In this document: piece after piece, positions 42,144-50,427 of the stretch | How the letters are laid out: every line of letters begins with the position of its first letter | Position numbering within the stretch: position 1 is the stretch's first letter | Assembly (NCBI GenBank): GCA_963818885.1 | Contig: CAWFTP010000004.1 | Span: 310,001-374,000 of the forward strand | From: DATFDN01 sp963818885 | Lineage (GTDB): Bacteria > Pseudomonadota > Alphaproteobacteria > Acetobacterales > Acetobacteraceae | Length of the DNA stretch: 64,000 nt | Reading direction: 5' to 3' | Notes under the pieces: model-generated | Told to the model about the DNA's origin: nothing | Databases searched by the model: none | What the model saw: only the letters and a program-made list of their open reading frames with translations | Program-made: the position numbers and the translations under genes

Positions 42144-42320
42144 GATGCAGGCGAGCAGGGCCGCGGCGGTGCCCCACGCCGCGCGCCTGCCAAGCCACGC
42201 GGGGGATGGTGCGATGTCGCTCGCCGTCTGCCTCTCCCCCGTGCTGGCCGTGGTTCGGCGAAGCTTCTACGGTACCGGGCGGATAGCTCAAGACGGATGG
42301 GATCGGGACGGGGCGCTGGC

Positions 42321-43058
42321 ATGATCGAAACGGCCGTCGATCTGGCCCCCGAGATCCGCGTGGAGCATATCGGCCTCACCTACGACACCCGCGCAGGCGC
42401 GCTCGAGGCGCTCGCCGATTGCAGCCTGGTAGTGCCCGGCGGCGCCTTCGCCTGCCTGGTCGGCCCATCGGGCTGTGGCAAGAGCACGCTTCTCGACGTG
42501 GTGGCCGGGCTCGCGTCGGCGACATCCGGCACGATCCGGATCGCGCCCCATGCAGACCGCACCAAGGCGCGCATCGCCGTCGTCTTTCAGCGCCCCGCGC
42601 TGTTTCCGTGGAAGACGGTGCTGGCCAACGTCAGCTTCGGCCTGGAGGCGCAGGGCCTAGCGCGGCGGGAGGCACGGCGGCGCGCGGAAGGCTTCGTTGA
42701 ACGTGTCGGGCTCGCGGGCTTCGCCCAGGCGCTGCCGCACGAGCTCTCGGGCGGCATGGCGCAGCGCGTCGGGATCGCCCGCGCGCTGGCGCTCGACCCC
42801 GACGTGCTGCTGATGGACGAGCCGTTCGCCGCGGTGGATGCGCAGACCCGCGTGCTGCTTCAGAAGGAGCTCCGCGCCATCACGATCCGCAGCGCGATGA
42901 CGGTGCTGTTCGTCACCCACGACGTGCCGGAGGCGGTGTATCTCGGGGATCTGGTGTTCGTGATGAGCAGCCGGCCGGGCCGCATCATCCGCACGATCGA
43001 GGTCGGGCCGGAGATGCACGACCGGGCGAGCGGAGAGTTCGCCCGCACGACCGCCTAG
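42321..43058 (+). CDS. NitT/TauT-type ABC transporter ATP-binding protein
   Basis: A 245-residue ATPase: Walker A VGPSGCGKST, Q-loop VVFQRPALFPWKTVLANVSFG, signature LSGGMAQRVGIARAL, Walker B VLLMDEPFAAVD and H-loop VTHDVPEAVYLG. The PWKTV and EAVYL features are typical of the nitrate/sulfonate/taurine (SsuB/TauB) group. It is the first gene of a plus-strand cassette with a CoA transferase, a binding protein and two permeases. It lies divergent from livM. Confidence 0.88.
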   Translation: MIETAVDLAPEIRVEHIGLTYDTRAGALEALADCSLVVPGGAFACLVGPSGCGKSTLLDVVAGLASATSGTIRIAPHADRTKARIAVVFQRPALFPWKTVLANVSFGLEAQGLARREARRRAEGFVERVGLAGFAQALPHELSGGMAQRVGIARALALDPDVLLMDEPFAAVDAQTRVLLQKELRAITIRSAMTVLFVTHDVPEAVYLGDLVFVMSSRPGRIIRTIEVGPEMHDRASGEFARTTA

Positions 43059-43109
43059 CATCTTCGAGCTGCTGGGCCTGCCAGCATCGTCCGCTGAAGG
43101 GAGCCGCAC

Positions 43110-44308
43110 ATGAGCCAGCACGCGCTCGCGGGCATCCGCGTCCTCGATCTCTCCTCGATCATCGCCGCCCCCGTCTGCGCGACGATGCTCGGCGATTTCG
43201 GTGCCGAGGTGGTGAAGGTGGAGGAGCCTGGGCGGGGCGACTTCATGCGCCGTGGCGCGGCGGCTCCGGGTGGGCGCTCGCTGCAATGGGTGCAGGACGG
43301 GCGGAACAAGAAATCCGATTACCCTGAACCTGCGTGACGAGCGCGGACGCGCGGTGCTGCACCGGCTGCTGCCGCATTTCGATATCGTGGTGACGAATTT
43401 CCGCCCGCCGACGTTGGATCGCTGGGGCTTGGGTCCGGAGGCGCTGCATGCGCGCTATCCGCGCCTGGTGATCCTCTACATCTCGGGCTACGGCCAGACC
43501 GGGCCCTATCGGGGGCGCGGCGCATTCGACCGGGTGGCGAGCGCGTTCGCCGGCCTTACCTACGTGAGCGGCGAGGCGGACGGGCCATCCGTGCGCTCCG
43601 GCTACGCCGTGATCGACTACATGACCGCCTATATGGGCGCGTTCAGCGTCATGACCGCGCTCTATCATCGCGACCTGCATGGCGGGAGCGGGCAGGTAAT
43701 CGACCTCGCGCTGTACGAGCCGGGATTCCGCGCCTCGGAGGACGCGCTGCTGACCTACGCGGCGCACGGGCGCGTTCGCGAGCGGAGCGGTAACATTAAT
43801 CGCAACGTGGTTCCGGCGAGCAATTTCACGACGGCGGACGGCCGCGAGGTCGCGATCCACGCCGGCACCGGACTCGCTCCTGCGCCGGCTCGCCGGGGTG
43901 ATGCAGCGTCCCGATCTCGCCGAAGACCCGCGCTTCGCCACCCACGCCGAGCGGGTGCGCAACCAGGATGCGCTGTATGAGATCATTCGCGCATGGGCAG
44001 CGACGCACACGGCGGAGCGGCTGATCGAGATGCTCGCCGCCGCCGACATACCGGCCTCACCGGTCATGAACATCGCCGACATCGCGACCGATCCGCACTA
44101 CCGCGACCGCAGCACTGTGGTTGAGGTACGCGACGAGGAGTTCGGCGATCTGCTGATGGCCGGCGCGATGCCTAAGCTGAGCGAGACGCCCGGCAGCATC
44201 CGCTCCCTCGGCCCCGCGCTCGGGTCGCACAACCAGGAGATCTACCGCGGCTTGTTGGAAATGGATGATATGGAGCTGGACGCATTGCGCAGCGCTGGGG
44301 TGATTTGA
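43110..44308 (+). CDS. CaiB/BaiF family CoA transferase (two frameshifts)
   Basis: A type III CoA-transferase of about 398 residues. It starts MSQHALAGIRVLDLSSIIAAPVCATMLGDFGAEV behind AGGGAG. An extra C near 43315 breaks the frame at RNKKS; skipping it gives ITLNLRDERG. An extra G near 43874 breaks it again at HAGT; skipping it gives DSLLRRLAGVMQRPDLAEDPRF. The expected catalytic Asp lies in the region around VIDLALYEPGF. These enzymes move CoA between acids. It sits inside an ABC transporter cassette, suggesting that the imported acid is activated by CoA transfer. Confidence 0.82.
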
Positions 44309-44338
44309 GCAATAGCGCAATCAAGGGAGAAAGCGTCG

Positions 44339-45314
44339 ATGAGACTTGCCAGTATCGCAGTGGCGGCAGCGTTCGCCCTATGCCTCGGGTCGAGCGTGCG
44401 AGCGGCCGATGCGCCGAGCATAAAGACGCTCAGCATCGGCGTGTTCCCCGCTCTGCGCCCGCTCGAGCTGATCCGCGCCGAGCACTGGCTGGAAGACGCC
44501 GGCTACGCCGTCGCCTGGCACGACTTCCTCCAGGGCATCCCGCCTGAAGTCGGCAGCGATGGCGGCGGGCTCGATCGATTTCGGCGAGGCCGACACGTCG
44601 GGCATTGAGCAGGTTGCGGCGAAGAGCCCCGGCGTCATGTGGTACATTGCCGACGGTTCGGCCAATTATGTGGCGCTGGTGGCTGCGCAGGACAGCGGCA
44701 TCAACAGCGTCGCCGACCTCAAGGGCCGCAAGGTCGGTGGCGTCGCGCCGAACACCGCGCCCACCGCCGTGCTGCAGATGGCGCTCGCCAAGGCCGGCAT
44801 GACGCTCGCCGACATCCAGGGTTTCAACATTGTCGGGCCGAGTCAGCCGGCGGCGCTGGAGCGGGGCGCGGTGGCCGCGGCGATCTCCTACGTTCCCTAT
44901 TCGGCCGAGACGATCACCGCCGGAACCAGCAAGCTGATCACCACCGCATCAGACGTGTACGGCAAGACGTGGCCGGGCGGCGGTGTCATCGTGCGGCCGG
45001 CCTTCGCGAAGGCGCATCCCGACGTCGTCGTGGACGTGCTGAAGCTTGTCGCGCGGGCGGAGCAGCTAATCCGGGAGAAGCCTGACGACGCGTACAAGGC
45101 ACTCGCCACCATCTCCAAAACCAGCCTCAAGAACGTGGAGTATTCCTACCAGCACGGGCTGGTCGCGCCGACGGCGGTGGTGCCTGACAAGCAGGCGATG
45201 GTCGAGCAGGCGAGCGTCCTGCAGCGATACCACGTCATCAACGTCCCGAGCATTCCCGCCTTCATCGACGAGCTGGTGCACCCGGAATTCGCCAAGCAGG
45301 CACTGGGGAAGTGA
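44339..45314 (+). CDS. NitT/TauT-type ABC substrate-binding protein (one frameshift)
   Basis: A periplasmic SsuA/THI5-like binding protein with a signal peptide (MRLASIAVAAAFALCLGSSVRAA). It has KTLSIGVFPALRPLELIRAEHWLEDAGY, then after a +1 shift near 44556 MAAGSIDFGEADTSG, GVMWYIADGSANYVALVA, VADLKGRKVGGVAPN and ALERGAVAAAISYVP. The ligand cannot be predicted. The stop overlaps the first permease start (GTGA). Confidence 0.84.
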
Positions 45315-46096
45315 CCGCCCTCGCGCGCCGCTCCCCTCGGCTGCTTGCCGCCGGCGGGCGCGTCGTCGCGCTGATCGGCGTGTTGTGCGGCTGGACCCTG
45401 CTCTCCTGGATCTTCCGCTCGCCCCGCCTGGAGCTGTTCCCGCCGCCATGGGAGGTCGCCGCCCGGCTCGTGCAGCTGATGCGCACCGAACTGCCGCACG
45501 ATATCGGCGCCAGCGTGCAGGAGGCGGCCGGCGGCTGGGTCGCCGGCTCGCTCGCCGGCATCGCCGTCGGAACCCTGATCGGCCGTGTGGTCCTCGCCCG
45601 CCTGTTCCTGCGTCCGCCGATCGACTTCCTGCGCTTCATCTCGCCGCTCGTCTGGGTGCCACTGATGATCCTGTGGTTCGGCATCGGCTATTGGAGCAAG
45701 GTGGCGATCATCTTCCTGATCAGCTTCTTCACCGTGGTCGTGAACACCGCGCAGGGCGTCGCCTCGATCGATCGCGACGCAGGCAGGGTCGCAAGCTCGC
45801 TGCGCCTGCGGCCCTGGCAGCGGGCGGAGGTTGTGCTGATGTCGGCCACGCCCGACATCCTGGTCGGACTGCGCTACGCGCTCGGCGCGGCCTGGGGCGG
45901 CGTCGTGGTGTCCGAGCTGGTGGCTGGCGATGTGGGCCTCGGGGCGCTCGAAATCTATGGCGGGCAGGCCTTCGACGTGGCGCAGATCATGGTGGGGATG
46001 CTGGTTCTCGCCGTCCTCGGCTACACCGCGAACTGGGCGTTCGTGCGCGTCGAGCGCCGCCTCTTTCCCTGGGCCGTCGCGGTCCGGGCGGGATGA
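45311..46096 (+). CDS. ABC transporter permease (SsuC/TauC type, 1)
   Basis: A 261-residue permease with about six hydrophobic segments. The EAA loop is in DRDAGRVASSLRLRPWQRAEVVLMSATPDILVGLRYALGAAWGG, typical of the BPD_transp_1 fold, and WVPLMILWFGIGYWSK precedes it. The start GTG overlaps the binding-protein stop. It presumably forms a heterodimer with the next gene product. Confidence 0.88.
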   Translation: MTALARRSPRLLAAGGRVVALIGVLCGWTLLSWIFRSPRLELFPPPWEVAARLVQLMRTELPHDIGASVQEAAGGWVAGSLAGIAVGTLIGRVVLARLFLRPPIDFLRFISPLVWVPLMILWFGIGYWSKVAIIFLISFFTVVVNTAQGVASIDRDAGRVASSLRLRPWQRAEVVLMSATPDILVGLRYALGAAWGGVVVSELVAGDVGLGALEIYGGQAFDVAQIMVGMLVLAVLGYTANWAFVRVERRLFPWAVAVRAG

Positions 46097-46097
46097 G

Positions 46098-46853
46098 ATG
46101 ACCCGTGCCGGTGCCGGTGTCGTGAGCTTCGCCGTGCTGCTCCTGTTATGGTGGCTGGTCAGCAACGTGTTCGGGATCCGTCCCGTCATCCTCGCGAGCC
46201 CCGCGGCGGTCTGGCAGGAGCTTCTCGGCATGGGGCGTTCGGGCGAGCTGGCACGTGACCTGTTCGCCAGCCTGCGCGAGCTGGGCATCGGCTTCGGCAT
46301 CGGCGCCGCCCTCGGCATCGCGAGCGGCGTCGCGCTCGCGCGCAGCCGTTCGCTGCACGCCGTGCTGGAGCCGCTGATCGAGTCCTTCCGCTTCGTGATC
46401 CCCTTCTCGCTGGTGCCGCTGGTCGTCGTGTGGTTCGGGGTGTCGCTGTGGGGCAAGATCTTCGTCGTCGCTTATGCCTGCTATTTCGTGGTGGCGATCA
46501 ACACGGCGAACGCGGTCCGCAACATCGACCCGCTGCTGCTCAAATCCGCGCGGATGCTCGGCGTCTCCGGACCGCGGCTGCTCGGGCACGTGATCCTGCC
46601 GGCGGCGCTGCCGCGCATCCTGACCGGGCTGCAATTGGCGCTCGCCTATGGCTGGGTCTCGGTGATCGCCGCCGAGTATGTCGGCGCCAACGCCGGGATC
46701 GGCTATTTCATCACCAACGCGCAGTCGGGGCTAGAGACCGGCAAGGTCATGGCGGGCATGGTCGTGATCGGCGCCATCGGCTTCGCGCTCAGCGTAGCGA
46801 TGGCCGTGCTCCGCCGCAGCCTGGTCGCGCACGAGCCGAGCGCCGGGTGGTGA
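46098..46853 (+). CDS. ABC transporter permease (SsuC/TauC type, 2)
   Basis: A 251-residue permease starting MTRAGAGVVSF one base after the previous stop. It has SLVPLVVVWFGVSLWGK, NIDPLLLKSARMLGVSGPRLLGHVILPAALPRILTGLQLALAYGW (EAA-like loop) and SVIAAEYVGANAGIGYFI. It ends three bases from the convergent livH gene. The two permeases are more alike in plan than expected for a homodimer, pointing to a heterodimeric translocator. Confidence 0.88.
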   Translation: MTRAGAGVVSFAVLLLLWWLVSNVFGIRPVILASPAAVWQELLGMGRSGELARDLFASLRELGIGFGIGAALGIASGVALARSRSLHAVLEPLIESFRFVIPFSLVPLVVVWFGVSLWGKIFVVAYACYFVVAINTANAVRNIDPLLLKSARMLGVSGPRLLGHVILPAALPRILTGLQLALAYGWVSVIAAEYVGANAGIGYFITNAQSGLETGKVMAGMVVIGAIGFALSVAMAVLRRSLVAHEPSAGW

Positions 46854-46856
46854 GCC

Positions 46857-47867
46857 TCACGCCCGGTCCTCCTCCGTGCCCGCGCGCAGCGAGAGCCAGA
46901 CCAGCACCGGGATCAGCAGGGTGAACACGATCACCTCGCGATACGCGCTCGCCCAGAAGCTACCGAGCGATTCGAGCACGCCGACCAGGATCGCGCCCGC
47001 CGCCGCGGCCGGGTACGACACCAGCCCGCCGATGATCGCGGCGACGAATCCCTTGAGCCCGATGTCGAACCCGGCATCGTAAGAGAGCGGCGTGACGGCG
47101 CCGATCAGCACGCCAGCGACAGCCGCGATGAACGCCGCGAGACCGAAGGCGAGCGCGCCGGCCTCGCCGCCGTCGATCCCGCACAATCGCGCGCCCAGCC
47201 GGTCCGATGCGGTGGCGCGCAAGGCCTTGCCGTGCACCGTCGCACCGAAGAACCAGCGCAGCCCGACCACGAGGGCGGCGGCGGCGGCCAGCACGCACAG
47301 CGACTGGCCCGGCACGTTCAGTGAGCCGAGATCGAAGCTCGCATTCGTCAGGCTCGGCACGCTCGCCTCTTCCGGGCCGAAGAACACCAGGCCGATCCCG
47401 ATCAGGACGAAGTGCAGCGCCATCGCGACGATCAGCAGCGCGAGCACCGAGGCCTGGGCGACCGGGCGGAACGCGAAGCGCCAGATCAGCGGGCCGAACG
47501 GAGTGATGATCGCGATGCCGAGCAGGAGCGAGACCGCCGGTATGCGATGTGGTCCGAGCTTGACGGCGGCGAGCGTCACCAGCGCCGGATAGAAGCCCCA
47601 CAGCACGAGCCCCCGCAGCGGGGCCCGCCGCAGCTCCATCAGCAGCGCGACACCCGATAACGCATCCAGCAGCCACAGCGTCCCCGGCACCGTTCCCGCC
47701 TGCAGCGCGGCGGCGGTCAGCGTGCCGAAGGCGAGCAGGTCGCCTTGCGGCACGAAGATGACGCGGGTGACGGAGAACACGATCAGCAGCCCGATCGCGA
47801 GCAGCAGATAGATCGCCCCGGTGGTCAGCCCGTCCTGGAGAAGCGCCAGGAAGACGAAGGAGTCCAT
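46857..47867 (-). CDS. livH: Branched-chain-type ABC transporter permease LivH
   Basis: A 336-residue permease. It starts MDSFVFLALLQDGLTTGAIYLLLAIGLLIVFSVTRVIFVPQGDLLAFG, the LivH N-terminus, and has the loop GKALRATASDRLGARLCGIDGGEAGALAFGLAAFIAA and AAIIGGLVSYPAAAAGAILVGVLES. It lies downstream of livK across a palindromic repeat. Its stop faces the plus-strand cassette, which separates it from livM. Confidence 0.88.
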   Translation of the reverse strand: MDSFVFLALLQDGLTTGAIYLLLAIGLLIVFSVTRVIFVPQGDLLAFGTLTAAALQAGTVPGTLWLLDALSGVALLMELRRAPLRGLVLWGFYPALVTLAAVKLGPHRIPAVSLLLGIAIITPFGPLIWRFAFRPVAQASVLALLIVAMALHFVLIGIGLVFFGPEEASVPSLTNASFDLGSLNVPGQSLCVLAAAAALVVGLRWFFGATVHGKALRATASDRLGARLCGIDGGEAGALAFGLAAFIAAVAGVLIGAVTPLSYDAGFDIGLKGFVAAIIGGLVSYPAAAAGAILVGVLESLGSFWASAYREVIVFTLLIPVLVWLSLRAGTEEDRA

Positions 47868-47874
47868 GGAGACT

Positions 47875-47963
47875 CCCCTCCCCCTACCCCCTCCCGCAAG
47901 GGGAGGGGGGACTGCACAATGAAGTCCCCCCTCCCCTTGCGGGAGGGGGTTAGGGGGAGGGGC
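47875..47963. repeat. Palindromic repeat (family A, C/G variant)
   Basis: It runs CCCCTCCCCCTACCCCCTCCCGC...GCGGGAGGGGGTTAGGGGGAGGGG, a nearly perfect inverted repeat. Two inner hairpins, CTCCCGCAAGGGGAG and CTCCCCTTGCGGGAG, are separated by ACTGCACAATGAAGT. It occupies the livK-livH gap. Relatives: 24711, 50337, 55028, 60488. Confidence 0.75.
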
Positions 47964-47991
47964 ACGCCCGGAGACCTCGTGCTCGGGATCC

Positions 47992-49132
47992 TCAGTGGAT
48001 CGCCCGCCACTCGCCGTCCTTCACCTCGACCAGCACGGCGGCACGGGAATCCTGGCCGTTATGGTTGGTGGGCGACATGTTGTAGACGCCGCTCACGCCG
48101 ATCAGCTCGTGCGTCTTCTCGAGCGCGTCGCGCAGCGCGACGCGGAATTCCTCGGTGCCGGGCTTGCCTGCCTTCAGCGCCTCCGGGATCGCGTTCTTCA
48201 GCAGCAGCATCGCGTCGTAGCTGTAGCCGGCGAACGGGTTGACGGTCTGCGGGCCGAACTTCTTGGTGTATTCGTCCATGAAGGCGGTGGCGACCGGCTT
48301 GACCGGGTTGTCGGCGGGAAGCTGGGTGTAGACGACAACGGGGCTGGTGTCGGCGATCACGCCTTCCACCGCGGCGCCGCCGACGCGGATGAACGCCGGC
48401 GTGACGATGCCGTGATTGCCGTAGATGCCGCCCTTGTAGCCGCGATGGCGCAGCGCGACGACCGGCAGCGCGGCGGGTGTCGCCGAGTTACCCATCATCA
48501 CTGCCTGCGGATGCCGGCTCATGAGTTTGAGCGCCTGCGCCTCGACCGAGGTATCGGTGCGCGCGTAGCGCTCGTCGGCGACAATGGTCATGCCGTCCGC
48601 CTTCGCCGCCTTCTGGGTCGCCGTCAGCACCTGATCGCCCCAGCCGTCGGAGAAGCCGATATAGCCGATCGTGCTGATTTCCTTCGCCTTCATGTAGTTG
48701 AACACCTCGCCGACCATTAGCGACAGCGGCTGGGCGTCGTTGAACGTGTAGGGCTGCTTCTGCGGATCGTATTCATAGGGCGCCATCGCGATCATCGGGA
48801 CATGCGCCTTGTTGGCGAGCGGCGCGACCGCCGGCGTCGGTGGCGGTCAGCGAGGGGCCGATGAACGCATCGACGTGATCCTCGGAGATCATCTTCTGCG
48901 CGATGGTGAAGCCGGTATTCGCGTCGGTCGCGTCGTCGCGGACGATGTACTCGACCTTCTGCCCGGCGATCTCCTTCGGGAAGAAGTCGAACGCGGCCTT
49001 GTAGCCAACCCCCATGCCGGCCGCCGGCCCGCTGATCGACAGGATCGCCCCGATCTTGATCTGCGCCTGCGCGGTGCCGGCCGCGAGGCAGATTCCCAGT
49101 GCGGCCACCGCCGCCAGACGAGGCGCGTTCAT
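47992..49132 (-). CDS. livK: Branched-chain-type ABC substrate-binding protein LivK-like (one frameshift)
   Basis: A periplasmic type I binding protein of about 380 residues with a signal peptide (cut near AQA). It has IKIGAILSISGPAAGMG, KVEYIVRDDATDANTGFTIAQKM, and DAFIGPSLTATDA. An extra G near 48835 shifts the frame; skipping it joins AVAPLANKAHVPMIAMAP. Then GYIGFSDGWGDQVLTATQKAAK and NPFAGYSYDAMLLLKNAI follow. Given its neighbours it may bind an aromatic acid rather than leucine. It follows ridA by 70 bases. Confidence 0.85.
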
Positions 49133-49202
49133 GACATTCTCCCAGCGCGCTGATTTGGCCCGTTTCGCGGGCGCGTAAGTGTCCGTCCCGGCGGTTTCGG
49201 GG

Positions 49203-49604
49203 TCAAGTATCCGCCGGCACCACCGCGATCGCCTCGATCTCCACCAGCGCCTCCGGCTCCACGAGCTGGGAGACGCCGATCACCGACATTGTCGGGAAGT
49301 GCTTGCCCATCGCCTCGCGATAGGCGGCGCCGATTGCCGGCTGCTGCTCGCGCCAGGCGCGCATGTCCGTGACGTACCAGGTTAGGCGCAGCAGATGCTC
49401 CGGGCCGGCGCCTGCCTCCTTAAGCAGAGTCACGATATTGGCCAGCGCCTGGCCGATTTGGGCTGGTAGGCTCTCGGCCGCACGCCCCTGCGCATCCCAG
49501 CCGATCTGCCCTGCAAGCACCACCATCCGACCCTCGGCGGCGATGCCATTGGCGTAGCCGCGCGGGCGCGGCCAGCCCGCCGGTTGCAGCACCTGATGCG
49601 TCAT
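49203..49604 (-). CDS. RidA/YjgF family protein
   Basis: A 133-residue RidA-family protein. It has GRMVVLAGQIGWDAQGRA, QIGQALANIVTLLKEAGAGPEHLLRLTWYV and the end LVEIEAIAVVPAD. The conserved Arg before LTWYV aligns with the ligand-binding Arg of RidA. RidA proteins hydrolyse reactive enamines or imines. In aryl-CoA pathway clusters YjgF-like proteins recur, probably for hydrolysis of imine or enamine intermediates. One base separates it from the SDR gene. Confidence 0.85.
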   Translation of the reverse strand: MTHQVLQPAGWPRPRGYANGIAAEGRMVVLAGQIGWDAQGRAAESLPAQIGQALANIVTLLKEAGAGPEHLLRLTWYVTDMRAWREQQPAIGAAYREAMGKHFPTMSVIGVSQLVEPEALVEIEAIAVVPADT

Positions 49605-49605
49605 C

Positions 49606-50427
49606 TCACACCTCCCCACATGCGACGGCGATTGCCTGGCCGGTAATCGCGGCCGCCTCCCGCCGGCACAGGAAGGCGACGGCATCGGCCACCTCCTCCG
49701 GCGCGATCAACCGGCCGGCCGGGTTGCTGCGCGCGAGCAAACCCCTCGCCTCCTCCGCCGAGCGTCCGCTCGCCGCCGTGATCGTGGCGACGGAGCGCGC
49801 GGTCATCTCGGTGTCGGCGAAGCCGGGACAGACGGCGTTGACGGTGATGCCGTCCTTCACCGTCTCCAGCGCGAGCGCGCGCGTCAGCCCGATCAGCGCG
49901 TGCTTCGCAACTACATATGCGGCGACATAGGGATAGCCCTTCAGTCCCGCCGTGCTGGCGACGTTGACGATGCGCCCGAAGCCGCGCTCGCGCATGCCCG
50001 GCAGCACCGCCTGACAGGCGGTGACGGCGCCCAGCAGGTTCACCGCCAGCGTCGCCTGGAAGTCGCGCGGCTTGTGCTTGAGGAAGGGCTTGGACAGCGC
50101 GGCGCCGGCGTTGTTGACCAGGATATCGCACGGCCCCAATGCCGCCATCGCGTCGCGCAGCGCGTCGCGGTCGGTGACGTCGGCGATGGCGTGACGCCCG
50201 CCGATCTCGCCCGCCGCCCGCTCCAGCGCCGCCCCGTCGCGGCCGATGATGGCGACCGCGCACCCATCGGCGGCCAGCCGGCGCGCGATCGCGAGGCCGA
50301 TGCCCTTGCCGCCGCCGGTGATGATGGCGCGCAGGCCCTCACCCGCCTCGCTGTGCTCGGCACCCTCTCCCGCGCTGCGGGAGAGGGTGGGACCCGCGCC
50401 ATCGGCGTGGGAGGGTGAGGGTTTCAT
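49606..50427 (-). CDS. Short-chain dehydrogenase/reductase with repeat-encoded N-terminus
   Basis: A 273-residue SDR. TGxxxGxG is ITGGGKGIGLAIARRL, NNAG is LVNNAGAALS, and the Ser-Tyr-Lys set is NVASTAG with AAYVVAKHALIG. The first roughly 31 residues (MKPSPSHADGAGPTLSRSAG and onward) are encoded by the palindromic repeat at 50337-50421, just inside the start that overlaps the previous TGA (ATGA). The Rossmann domain begins right after it, at LRAIITGGG. It likely acts on a hydroxyacyl-CoA or ring alcohol of the aryl-CoA pathway. Confidence 0.86.
   Translation of the reverse strand: MKPSPSHADGAGPTLSRSAGEGAEHSEAGEGLRAIITGGGKGIGLAIARRLAADGCAVAIIGRDGAALERAAGEIGGRHAIADVTDRDALRDAMAALGPCDILVNNAGAALSKPFLKHKPRDFQATLAVNLLGAVTACQAVLPGMRERGFGRIVNVASTAGLKGYPYVAAYVVAKHALIGLTRALALETVKDGITVNAVCPGFADTEMTARSVATITAASGRSAEEARGLLARSNPAGRLIAPEEVADAVAFLCRREAAAITGQAIAVACGEV
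50337..50421. repeat. Palindromic repeat (family A) inside the SDR gene
   Basis: Outer ends CCCTCACCC / GGGTGAGGG and inner hairpin CTCTCCCGCGCTGCGGGAGAG. It lies almost wholly inside the 5' coding part of the SDR gene and keeps its reading frame open. Confidence 0.75.

Noticed and set aside
42262..42310. Possible tRNA fragment in the divergent ABC intergenic region
   Set aside because: A short GGATAGCTCA-like string is present but no cloverleaf arms or acceptor stem could be built.
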